The notes beneath the pieces are model-generated. The model ran no database searches, was not told the DNA's origin, and saw only the letters and a program-made list of their open reading frames with translations. From positions 1-14,391 of the forward strand of contig DAOVUZ010000007.1 in assembly GCA_030632305.1 (NCBI GenBank): a stretch of DNA of 14,391 bases. Direction: 5' to 3'. Origin of the DNA: Dehalococcoidales bacterium. GTDB lineage: Bacteria > Chloroflexota > Dehalococcoidia > Dehalococcoidales > DAOVUZ01. Each line of letters begins with the position of its first letter. Positions within the stretch are counted from its first letter, which is position 1. This document shows, one piece after another, positions 8,258-14,391 of this stretch. A program made the position numbers and the translations under genes.

Positions 8258-8839
8258 TCATCTAGTAACCTCTCTCACAATTTTATCCAGGACAGGGGTA
8301 ATATCCCTGGAAGTATCCACAGCATAGTAGTTACGATGGATTTTCTGAACTGAGGGCTTCATCCTCTGGTATACCTCCCAGTCAGCGTCCGACTTGCTCT
8401 CTGTATTTTCCCGCCTGGCCCTAAGCCGTTCATACACTACCTCAGGTGGTGCCTCAACCCGCACCAGAATCAGCTTAATATCCAAACGGTCAACAATACT
8501 ATACAGGTGCTCACGATATCGCTCTGACAGATTGGTAGCATCCAGAATAAGTGACACCCCTTTCTTCAGTAATCTCTCAATGAGAAGGTGAACCGCTCGA
8601 AAAAGGCGTGAACTCTCCTGCGAGCTGTAACTTGGCGCCGGAGAAAGAACCTTGCGCAAGGCATCACTCTCCAGAATAAGAAATGGCAGCCTCTCGGCTA
8701 ACCTATTACAGAAGTAAGATTTCCCTGTTCCAGGCAAGCCGCTAATGATGATAAAGGTAGGCTCTGCCACGGCGTCAGAAAACTGCCCTAAGCTCTGAGT
8801 TAGTAGCTCGGCATCGGAAACAAGCTGGCTATGTTCCAC
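8258..8839 (-). CDS. Small P-loop kinase (predicted kinase, zeta/polynucleotide-kinase-like AAA_33 type)
   Basis: 193 residues. Walker A GLPGTGKS is at 34-41 after strand TFIIIS. LESDALR (D59, R62) and LDATNL (D100, T102, N103) follow the pattern of small ATP-dependent kinases of the predicted-kinase/zeta/PNK group. An arginine-rich lid (ERLRARRENTES, about 137-148) precedes the C-terminal helix. The phosphate acceptor cannot be read from sequence. The assumed start is GTG at 8837-8839, but its AAGGA is only 1 nt away. The next in-frame GTG, at 8768-8770, would start just before the Walker strand, so the N-terminus is uncertain. The gene lies 37 nt downstream of the acyl-CoA-synthetase-like gene and 12 nt upstream of pepA, all on the same strand. 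No antitoxin-like partner is present, which argues against a zeta toxin. Confidence 0.82.
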   Translation of the reverse strand: MEHSQLVSDAELLTQSLGQFSDAVAEPTFIIISGLPGTGKSYFCNRLAERLPFLILESDALRKVLSPAPSYSSQESSRLFRAVHLLIERLLKKGVSLILDATNLSERYREHLYSIVDRLDIKLILVRVEAPPEVVYERLRARRENTESKSDADWEVYQRMKPSVQKIHRNYYAVDTSRDITPVLDKIVREVTR

Positions 8840-8876
8840 ATCCTTGATTATAATGTGTTTCCCCCAGTTTTTCTAG

Positions 8877-10355
8877 CTAAGCACCAGTTCCAGGGAAAGA
8901 ATCTACAAACATAATCTGCCTGGGCAGTTTGTAATCAGCCATATGTTCCCGGCAAAACCGCCTGAGTTCCTCCTCTGTAGCCACCTCCCCTTCCTTTAAC
9001 CTGATAATAGCTCTAACCACCTCCCCCCGCAGCTCATCAGGAACCCCCACCACCATCGCCGCCGCTACCTTGGACTGAGCACACAGCACACCCTTAATAT
9101 CACCGGGATAGATATTCTGACCCTTTACGATAATCAGCTCTTTCTTCCTGCCGGCGAGGAACAGATTGCCATCGCCATCAACCTTACCGATATCACCGGT
9201 ATAGAGCCAGCCATCCTTTATTACCTCAGCAGTAGCCTGAGGATTATTATAATACTCGTTCATTATCGGACCTCTGACAATTACCTCGCCCGGCTGATTT
9301 AGCGGTAGCTCCTTCCCACTATCATCCACTATCTTTAGCTCCCACCCGGGCAGAACTCTCCCCACCGAACCAAGTTTTCCGCTGCCATCAAGAGGCTGCA
9401 AGGTAACATGAGCTGCCGATTCGGTTAGCCCCCAAAGATCAATCAGCTCCCGACCATAGCATTTCTTAAATCGTTGTATAATATCAGTCGATAAAGGCGC
9501 CCCAGCACTGCCACACAAGCGAAGGGAACTCAAATCATACCTTACCCCCTCTTCCTCAGCCATATTAACCGCCAGCACATAGACAAAGGGCACCCCCATA
9601 AATATAGTCGTCCTCTCCCGCTCAATAGCCCCCATAAGCTCAGGAATAGATAACCCCGGCAGCATCACCACTGCGCTACCCTTGTAAATTGAAGTCAGCA
9701 ATATTATTACCAAGCCAAAAACATGATGCATGGGTAAAGCAAATAGCAATGTTATATCTTTATCGGTCTGCTGAAATCCATCCCCTGATATAGCCGCCTC
9801 CGCCACCACGCTCCGATGTGACATCACCACCCCTCTCGGATGAAGGGTAGGCCCCGAAGTATAGGCAATATGAGCTATATCTTCAGGCTCCAGTTCCACT
9901 TCAACAGGATGTGCTGAACTGGTAGCCATAATCTCCCGATAGCTAACGAATTGCCCTTCATACCTGGCACCCAAGTCTATCACACGCTCTATATAATTAA
10001 ATCGGGGTAAGACTGGAACTAATGGCTCAAGAAAAGCACTTTCCGTCACCAAGACCTTTGGTCGGCAGTCATCACACAAAGAGGCTAACTCATCAACCTT
10101 ATATCTGGTGTCCAGGGGAACAGCTATACCACCAGACTTGACTATGCCGAAGTAGATAGTGACAAAATCCGGGCTATTAGGTAGCAGCATGGCTACTCTG
10201 TCACCCTTCTCTACCCCCATTTTTATCAGGGCATTGGCTACCTTATTTGAGGCTTCATCCAGCTCGGTGTAGGATAATCTGCGCTCACCCAGAGCCACCG
10301 CCGTCTTCCCCCCATACTGTCTTACCGCTTCCTCCAGCATCAGTTTCAGGTTCAT
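8877..10355 (-). CDS. AMP-dependent synthetase/ligase (acyl-CoA-synthetase-like), with degenerate A3 and missing A10 lysine
   Basis: 492 residues, ANL superfamily. These enzymes activate a carboxylate as acyl-AMP, then usually pass it to CoA. Recognisable parts are the A3 loop YTSGPTLHPRGV (165-176), A4/A5 region with LWGLTES (308-314), GWLYTGD (382-388), GRKKELI (402-408) and the NIYPGDI hinge region (414-420). Two departures matter. The A3 loop, normally TSGTTGxPKG, has P, L and R in place of T, G and K. The frame stops at DSFPGTGA, just where the A10 lysine (TGK) should follow, so the lysine used for adenylation is absent. The other two frames past the stop do not restore a GK-type motif. 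The ATG at 10353-10355 has a GGGGGA site about 9 nt upstream. The rest of the domain is intact, so it may have altered activity, do only the thioester step, or be decaying. Substrate unknown; it is first in the leftward cluster. Confidence 0.85.
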   Translation of the reverse strand: MNLKLMLEEAVRQYGGKTAVALGERRLSYTELDEASNKVANALIKMGVEKGDRVAMLLPNSPDFVTIYFGIVKSGGIAVPLDTRYKVDELASLCDDCRPKVLVTESAFLEPLVPVLPRFNYIERVIDLGARYEGQFVSYREIMATSSAHPVEVELEPEDIAHIAYTSGPTLHPRGVVMSHRSVVAEAAISGDGFQQTDKDITLLFALPMHHVFGLVIILLTSIYKGSAVVMLPGLSIPELMGAIERERTTIFMGVPFVYVLAVNMAEEEGVRYDLSSLRLCGSAGAPLSTDIIQRFKKCYGRELIDLWGLTESAAHVTLQPLDGSGKLGSVGRVLPGWELKIVDDSGKELPLNQPGEVIVRGPIMNEYYNNPQATAEVIKDGWLYTGDIGKVDGDGNLFLAGRKKELIIVKGQNIYPGDIKGVLCAQSKVAAAMVVGVPDELRGEVVRAIIRLKEGEVATEEELRRFCREHMADYKLPRQIMFVDSFPGTGA

Positions 10356-10521
10356 TACTTACTATCCCCCAGCATTACTCTACCATGCCCTATCTATTAT
10401 CCGCTGCCTGGTCACCCAAACCAGCCCTCATATTGAAATCTGAATTAAACTAGTGTAGCAAACTTTACTTCCGTTGGAAAGGGACGACCTCAGATCGCTT
10501 ATGAAAATCCCCCAAAAGCTA
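10356..10521. other. Divergent spacer upstream of the trp promoter; no gene seen
   Basis: This part of the 536-bp spacer between the two divergent operons has no credible open frame. It should hold the promoter of the leftward cluster. A GATAAT lies on the minus strand near 10396-10401, but I see no good -35 partner. Confidence 0.4.
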
Positions 10522-10550
10522 TTGACAAATAAGCAATACTATGCTACAAG
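10522..10550 (+). promoter_or_regulatory. Sigma-A/sigma-70 type promoter of the trp operon
   Basis: A perfect -35 TTGACA (10522-10527), a 17-bp spacer, then an extended -10 TGC-TACAAG (10542-10550; hexamer TACAAG at 10545-10550, 4 of 6 matches). The start of transcription would be near 10557, about 18 nt before the first stem of the T-box, which is where a T-box promoter is expected. Confidence 0.75.
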
Positions 10551-10574
10551 TTATTTTTAATAGAATAAAGTAAA

Positions 10575-10870
10575 GGCTGTGAACAAGACTAGTAGGCTTC
10601 AAGCGAGGCACAGAGAGTCGGGTAAGGTGTGAGCCGATGCTGGCGTAGAAGTTGAATGGACTTGGGAGCCGCAAGCCGAAAGTTGCTCAGTCCAGCAACA
10701 AGTAAGTTCTGTCGCCGGGGAAGCGTTATCAAATCCCAGGGTATCGAGTAAGTATTTTTACTTAACTCCGTACCTGATAGAGATAGTGAACTCCCTTGGT
10801 TGGAGTTGACTAAGAAGGGTGGTACCGCGGAAGTGAGCCTCCTGCCCCTTTAGGGTGGGAGGCTTTTTTA
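10575..10870 (+). ncRNA. Tryptophan-specific T-box riboswitch leader of the trp operon
   Basis: It senses the charging state of tRNA-Trp. Stem I base GGCT (10575-10578)/AGCC (10667-10670) and CAAG (10584-10587)/CTTG (10661-10664) flank a GTGA kink-turn-like bulge. The specifier loop has AGTA (10591-10594) opposite GAA (10654-10656), followed by specifier codon TGG at 10657-10659 and a purine. CTTC/GAAG (10597-10600/10648-10651) leads to the distal AGAGAG...GGTGTGAG elements. Further stems are GTTGCT/AGCAAC (10682-10699), GAG-TAAGTA/TACTTA-CTC (10746-10768) and AACTCC/GGAGTT (10789-10807). The conserved T-box AGGGTGGTACCGCGG is at 10816-10830. Antiterminator: AAGGG (10815-10819) pairs with CCCTT (10846-10850) and GCGG (10827-10830) with CTGC (10842-10845), leaving bulge TGGTACC. 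This excludes the terminator at 10836-10869. Uncharged tRNA-Trp should pair with TGG and the bulge and let transcription reach trpE. Confidence 0.95.
10836..10869 (+). terminator. Regulated intrinsic terminator of the trp T-box leader
   Basis: A 12-bp stem: AGCCTCCTGCCC (10836-10847) pairs with GGGTGGGAGGCT (10853-10864), including two G-T wobbles, with a 5-nt loop CTTTA, then a T-run to 10869. Its 5' arm overlaps the antiterminator 3' arm, so the two folds exclude each other. Confidence 0.92.
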
Positions 10871-10891
10871 TTTATATTGCGAGGAGATGAC

Positions 10892-12337
10892 ATGTTCCAC
10901 CCAACCCTGGATGAGGTTAGACAGCTAAAGAAATACGGCAATCTGGTGCCAGTTTACTACGAGATAATGGCTGATATGGAAACACCAGTATCAGCTTTTC
11001 TCAAGGTAGCTCGTGGTAACTACTCCTTCCTCCTGGAGAGTGTCGAGGGTGGGGAACAGCTGGCACGCTATAGCTTCATTGGCACTGAGCCTTCCCTCAT
11101 CCTCAAGACCGGGGGTGACAATCCTGTTGACCCCTTACTCCTGGTAGAAAAGGAATTTAGCCGATTCCGACTGGTGCCAGTTGCTGGATTGCCCCGTTTC
11201 CACGGTGGTATGGTCGGCTATCTGGGTTATGAGGTTGCCCGCTACTTTGAGAGATTACCCTCTCCCAACTGCGACCCTCTGGGTCTTCCCGAATCTATGC
11301 TGATGATGGTTGATACTCTCCTTGTTTTCGACCATATCAGTCACACCATCAAGGTCGTCTCCCATGCCCACCTCGACGGTGACATCGAGGCGGCATATCT
11401 CCAGGCAACCACCAAGATCGAGAGCCTCATAGACAGGCTGGGGCAGCCGGTTCCTCCTGAAGCCATGCCAGCGGTTTCATCCCCTGAATCTCCAGTATCA
11501 TCAAACCTTTCTCAGACGGAATTCGAGTCCAGAGTATCCCGAGCCAAGGATTACATCTATGGTGGCGATATAATCCAGGCTGTCCTATCGCAGCGGCTGG
11601 CTAAGCCGACAAATGCCAGCCCCTTTACCATATATCGGGCTTTGCGCTCCATTAATCCTTCCCCCTATATGTATTACCTCCACCTGGGTAATTTCCATAT
11701 CGTCGGAGCTTCTCCTGAGCTCCTGGTGCGAGTGGAGGATGGAGTAGTTTCCAACCACCCCATCGCCGGCACCCGTCCCCGGGGAAAAGATACTGCCCAG
11801 GATATAGCCCTGGAAGAGGAGCTTAAGGGCGACGAAAAAGAGTGCGCCGAGCACATTATGCTCGTTGACCTGGGGCGTAATGATATCGGGAGAATCGCTG
11901 AGCCGGGCACGGTTGAGGTAACCCAGCTTATGGATGTAGAGCGCTACTCCCATGTTATGCACCTGGTATCCCATGTTCAGGGCAGACTGAGAGCCGGACT
12001 TTCCCAGTTTGACGCCCTGCGTGCCTGTTTTCCTGCCGGTACTGTTTCCGGTGCTCCCAAGATTCGGGCAATGGAGATTATCGCCGAGCTAGAGCCAGAT
12101 AAGAGGGGACCCTATGCCGGGGCGGTGGGCTACTTCGACTTCGCCGGGAACCTGGATACCGCTATCACTATCCGTACCATTGTTATCAGCAACGGCATTG
12201 CCTATATTCAAGCGGGGGCTGGAATCGTTGCCGATAGTATTCCTGAGGGTGAATATCAGGAATGCCTGAGCAAAGCTCAAGCACTACTTTCTGCAATTAA
12301 GCAGGCGGAGGCTAATTATGCTCCTGCTAATAGATAA
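10892..12337 (+). CDS. trpE: Anthranilate synthase component I
   Basis: 481 residues. It converts chorismate to anthranilate using ammonia channelled from TrpG, the first committed step of tryptophan synthesis. The ATG at 10892 is preferred because GAGGAG (10881-10886) lies 5 nt before it; an in-frame TTG at 10877 falls beside the terminator and has no such site. The N-terminal part keeps the LLES (47-50) and RYSFIG segments that form the tryptophan feedback pocket in this family, so allosteric inhibition is likely. The chorismate-binding C-terminal half shows PIAGTRPRG, DEKECAEHIMLVDLGRND, PAGTVSGAPKIRAMEI and QAGAGIVADS. It is not fused to TrpG. It overlaps trpG by 20 nt. Expression is set by the T-box leader directly upstream. 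Confidence 0.96.
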   Translation: MFHPTLDEVRQLKKYGNLVPVYYEIMADMETPVSAFLKVARGNYSFLLESVEGGEQLARYSFIGTEPSLILKTGGDNPVDPLLLVEKEFSRFRLVPVAGLPRFHGGMVGYLGYEVARYFERLPSPNCDPLGLPESMLMMVDTLLVFDHISHTIKVVSHAHLDGDIEAAYLQATTKIESLIDRLGQPVPPEAMPAVSSPESPVSSNLSQTEFESRVSRAKDYIYGGDIIQAVLSQRLAKPTNASPFTIYRALRSINPSPYMYYLHLGNFHIVGASPELLVRVEDGVVSNHPIAGTRPRGKDTAQDIALEEELKGDEKECAEHIMLVDLGRNDIGRIAEPGTVEVTQLMDVERYSHVMHLVSHVQGRLRAGLSQFDALRACFPAGTVSGAPKIRAMEIIAELEPDKRGPYAGAVGYFDFAGNLDTAITIRTIVISNGIAYIQAGAGIVADSIPEGEYQECLSKAQALLSAIKQAEANYAPANR

Positions 12338-12899
12338 CTATGACAGCTTTACCTACAACCTCTTCCAGTATCTCAGCGAGCTGGGAGAGGAAGTATGGGT
12401 AGTCCGTAACGACCAGTTAAGCCTAAATGAAATTGAGGCGAGGTCGCCCCAGCATATCATCATCTCGCCCGGTCCCGGCACTCCGGAGAAGGCTGGTATC
12501 TCCAATGATATTATCCGTCACTTCGGTAGCCGTCTCCCTATTCTGGGGGTCTGCCTTGGTCACCAGTGTGTTGGCTACAGCTACGGAGCCAGGGTTGACC
12601 GTGCCAGTGAAATCAAGCACGGCAAATCATCGCTCATCTACCATGATGGCAAGGGACTTTTTATCAATCTCCCCAACCCTTTCCCTGCCATCCGCTATCA
12701 CTCCCTGGCTGTAGTCGGTGATGACCTGCCTGATTGCCTTGAGGTCAGTGCCTGGACATCAGAGGGGATGATTATGGGACTGCGCCACTGCCAGTTTCCC
12801 GTAGATGGAGTCCAGTTCCACCCCGAATCCATCATGACCGAGGTGGGCAAGGACTTATTAAGAAACTTCATTAATAGGGAGGACACTGATGATTCGTGA
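12318..12899 (+). CDS. trpG: Anthranilate synthase component II, glutamine amidotransferase
   Basis: 193 residues, class I glutamine amidotransferase that supplies ammonia to TrpE. In many bacteria the same subunit also serves PabB; no pabB is in this window. The catalytic triad is complete: C79 in GVCLGHQ, H168 and E170 in QFHPES. Also seen are the N-terminal LLIDNYDSFTYN, the oxyanion-loop region SPGPGTP (50-56) and RYHSL (126-130). It is a stand-alone subunit of usual length. The ATG lies inside the end of trpE, preceded by GGAGG (12307-12311) with a 6-nt spacer, so translation is probably coupled. Its own end overlaps trpD by 11 nt. Confidence 0.95.
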   Translation: MLLLIDNYDSFTYNLFQYLSELGEEVWVVRNDQLSLNEIEARSPQHIIISPGPGTPEKAGISNDIIRHFGSRLPILGVCLGHQCVGYSYGARVDRASEIKHGKSSLIYHDGKGLFINLPNPFPAIRYHSLAVVGDDLPDCLEVSAWTSEGMIMGLRHCQFPVDGVQFHPESIMTEVGKDLLRNFINREDTDDS

Positions 12900-13905
12900 A
12901 TCTATTGAGACCCTAGTTTCGGGTCGTTCGCTCACCTTTGAGCAGGCGGCGGGAGTGATGGAGGAAATAATGAGCGCTGATGCGACCCCAGCTCAGATTG
13001 CCGCCTTTATTACTGCATTGCGGGTTAAAGGGGAAACAGTGGATGAGATTGCCGGGCTGGCCAGCATTATGCGGGCTAAGGCAATCCCGGTAAAAGTAAC
13101 CCCGCCGGTGGTTGATACCTGCGGCACCGGGGGTGATAACTCCTCCACCTTTAACATATCCACTGCCACCGCCTTTGTTGCTGCCGGTGCCGGTCTCAAG
13201 GTAGCCAAACACGGCAACCGGGCAATAACCAGCCACTGTGGCAGCGCCGATGTCCTGGAAGCGCTGGGGGTTAAGATTGACCTCGGGGCTGAGGCAGTAG
13301 CTGAGTGTCTGGAGACGGTGGGTATTGGCTTTATGTTTGCCCCCATCTTCCACCCGGCGATGAAGTATGCAGCTGTCCCCCGTCGCGAGATTGGCATCCG
13401 CACCGTATTTAATATCCTCGGCCCCCTAACCAACCCTGCCCGAGCCGAGTTCCAGGTTATCGGCGTTCCCAACCAAGAGATAGGAAATAAAATCGCCTCT
13501 GTCCTCCACCGCCTGGGGACAAAGCATTCCTTGGTGGTGCACGGCATAGACGGCGTGGACGAAATCTCAATCAGTGGCAGGTCTCTGGTATGGGAGGCTG
13601 ATGAACAGGGAGTATCGCCACCTTATGAGATTTCCCCACTGGATTTTGGGTTCAAGGAGGCAAGCCGGGCAGAAATTAGCGGTAGGAAACCTGAGGAGAA
13701 TGCCGAAATGCTGCGTGGTATCCTGGGTGGGGAGAAAGGATCCCGACGAGATATAGTGGTGATGAATGCTGCTGCTGCCCTGGTCGCCGGCAACCAAGCC
13801 CCTGACCTCAAACAGGAGTCTTGCCTTGCCCAAGAAGCAATTGACAGCGGACGAGCTTTAGAAAAACTTGACCGTCTGGTCGAGCTAAGTCAGAGCCTTG
13901 GTTAA
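12889..13905 (+). CDS. trpD: Anthranilate phosphoribosyltransferase
   Basis: 338 residues, usual length. It transfers the phosphoribosyl group of PRPP to anthranilate, the second step of the pathway. The helical N-terminal domain spans about 1-70. The PRPP loop CGTGGD is at 78-83, followed by NSSTFNIST, KHGNR at 107-111, GSADVLEALGV at 118-128, the anthranilate-site arginine region PRREIGIRT (164-172) and the metal-binding D224-E225 in DGVDEIS. The residue after CGTGGD is N rather than the more common G, and SH replaces a typical small-residue pair in AITSHCGSAD; the other motifs are standard. The ATG overlaps the end of trpG and has GGGAGG (12877-12882) 6 nt upstream. Confidence 0.96.
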   Translation: MIRESIETLVSGRSLTFEQAAGVMEEIMSADATPAQIAAFITALRVKGETVDEIAGLASIMRAKAIPVKVTPPVVDTCGTGGDNSSTFNISTATAFVAAGAGLKVAKHGNRAITSHCGSADVLEALGVKIDLGAEAVAECLETVGIGFMFAPIFHPAMKYAAVPRREIGIRTVFNILGPLTNPARAEFQVIGVPNQEIGNKIASVLHRLGTKHSLVVHGIDGVDEISISGRSLVWEADEQGVSPPYEISPLDFGFKEASRAEISGRKPEENAEMLRGILGGEKGSRRDIVVMNAAAALVAGNQAPDLKQESCLAQEAIDSGRALEKLDRLVELSQSLG

Positions 13906-13920
13906 ACTCACGGAAAAGAG

Positions 13921-14391
13921 ATGCTGAATAGAATTATTATTCAAAAAAGGGAAGAGATTGAGCTGAGGAAGAAGATTATGCCCCTATCCTCTTTGAAGGA
14001 AGGCATTGCCCAGCGGCAGATGCCACTTGATTTTGCTCTTGCCCTTGGTGGCGACCACACCCGGCTGATTGCCGAGGTAAAGCGGGCATCACCATCACGA
14101 GGGATTCTCTGCCCCGACTTCAATCCCGTTGAGCTGGCAAAAAGCTATGCCCATGGTGGCGCTGCCGCTATCTCAGTACTAACCGAGGCAAACTACTTTG
14201 AAGGTAGCCTTGACCATCTGGCAGCAATCAGAGAGGAAACTCGCCTTCCCCTGCTGAGGAAGGATTTCATATTTGACCCCTATCAGGTATATGAGTCCCG
14301 GGCTTATGGTGCTGATGCCCTGCTACTAATAGTGGCTATCCTCAGCCGGGAGCAGCTTGCGGAACTCCTCTGGCTAAGCCAAAACCTCAGC
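13921..14391 (+). CDS. trpC: Indole-3-glycerol-phosphate synthase (3' end cut off by window edge)
   Basis: The first 157 codons of a protein that is usually about 260 residues. It closes the indole ring by decarboxylating CdRP, the fourth step of the pathway. Family hallmarks are LIAEVKRASPSRG (49-61, with the conserved E52, K54 and S57), ISVLTE (84-89), YFEGS (92-96), LPLLRKDFI (109-117, catalytic-type K114), DPYQVYESRAYGADALLLIV (119-138). The frame remains open to the last base. The ATG at 13921 follows a GGAAAAGAG purine stretch and lies 15 nt after the trpD stop, so it is the next cistron of the same operon. It is not fused to trpF within the visible part. trpF, trpB and trpA, if they follow, lie outside the window. 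Confidence 0.95.
   Translation, partial: MLNRIIIQKREEIELRKKIMPLSSLKEGIAQRQMPLDFALALGGDHTRLIAEVKRASPSRGILCPDFNPVELAKSYAHGGAAAISVLTEANYFEGSLDHLAAIREETRLPLLRKDFIFDPYQVYESRAYGADALLLIVAILSREQLAELLWLSQNLS

Noticed and set aside
8258..8839. P-loop kinase as a zeta-type toxin of a toxin-antitoxin pair
   Set aside because: No small antitoxin gene sits next to it; the neighbours are metabolic genes.
10396..10401. Minus-strand GATAAT as the -10 of the leftward cluster
   Set aside because: No recognisable -35 at the right distance; too weak to list as a promoter.
12993..13547. Minus-strand open frame of 184 codons opposite trpD
   Set aside because: Antisense to a fully conserved trpD; composition explained by codon bias of the real gene.
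1..14391. A novel defence, mobile or biosynthetic system
   Set aside because: All large frames on both strands are assigned to known families; no transposase, integrase, direct-repeat array, tRNA or phage gene was seen.

Overview
The window is ordinary bacterial chromosome with about 90% coding density. It carries housekeeping genes for DNA repair, peptide turnover, acyl activation and tryptophan synthesis. The organism looks like a bacterium with Gram-positive-style regulation: most genes have strong purine-rich Shine-Dalgarno sites, and the trp operon is led by a T-box riboswitch. T-boxes are mainly known from Firmicutes, Actinobacteria, Chloroflexi and a few other phyla. Protein style (the UvrA Cys pairs, a short Rad50-like SbcC, mixed GC near 50%) makes me favour an anaerobic Chloroflexi/Dehalococcoidia-type genome. 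That placement is an inference from memory, not a search result.

Layout. Bases 1-2597 (+) hold a 5'-truncated uvrA, followed at 2650-3201 (+) by a small HD-domain protein. A Rad50/SbcC-type ATPase (3207-5783, -) converges on it with only 5 bp between the stop codons. A 238-bp spacer (5784-6021) holds the sbcC promoter candidate, a C/G-rich imperfect palindrome, a good leftward intrinsic terminator and one further inverted repeat. From 10355 down to 6022 (-) runs a four-gene leftward cluster: an AMP-dependent acyl-CoA-synthetase-like protein, a small P-loop kinase, leucyl aminopeptidase pepA and a UPF0173 metallo-beta-lactamase-fold hydrolase. It ends at the terminator at 5881-5907. From about 10522 to the right edge is the rightward trp operon: promoter, tryptophan T-box leader, trpE, trpG, trpD and the first 157 codons of trpC.

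How it works together. The trp leader can be read almost completely: a TGG specifier codon flanked by AGTA/GAA loop elements, the T-box AGGGTGGTACCGCGG, and mutually exclusive antiterminator and terminator stems. Uncharged tRNA-Trp should therefore switch on anthranilate synthase (TrpE plus TrpG), the phosphoribosyltransferase (TrpD) and indole-glycerol-phosphate synthase (TrpC). trpE/trpG and trpG/trpD overlap and are probably translationally coupled. The leftward genes share no obvious pathway.

I found no mobile element, CRISPR array, rRNA, tRNA or previously undescribed multi-gene system. The points most worth a second look are the acyl-CoA-synthetase-like gene, whose A3 loop is degenerate and whose reading frame stops just before the catalytic A10 lysine, and the fine structure of the T-box.
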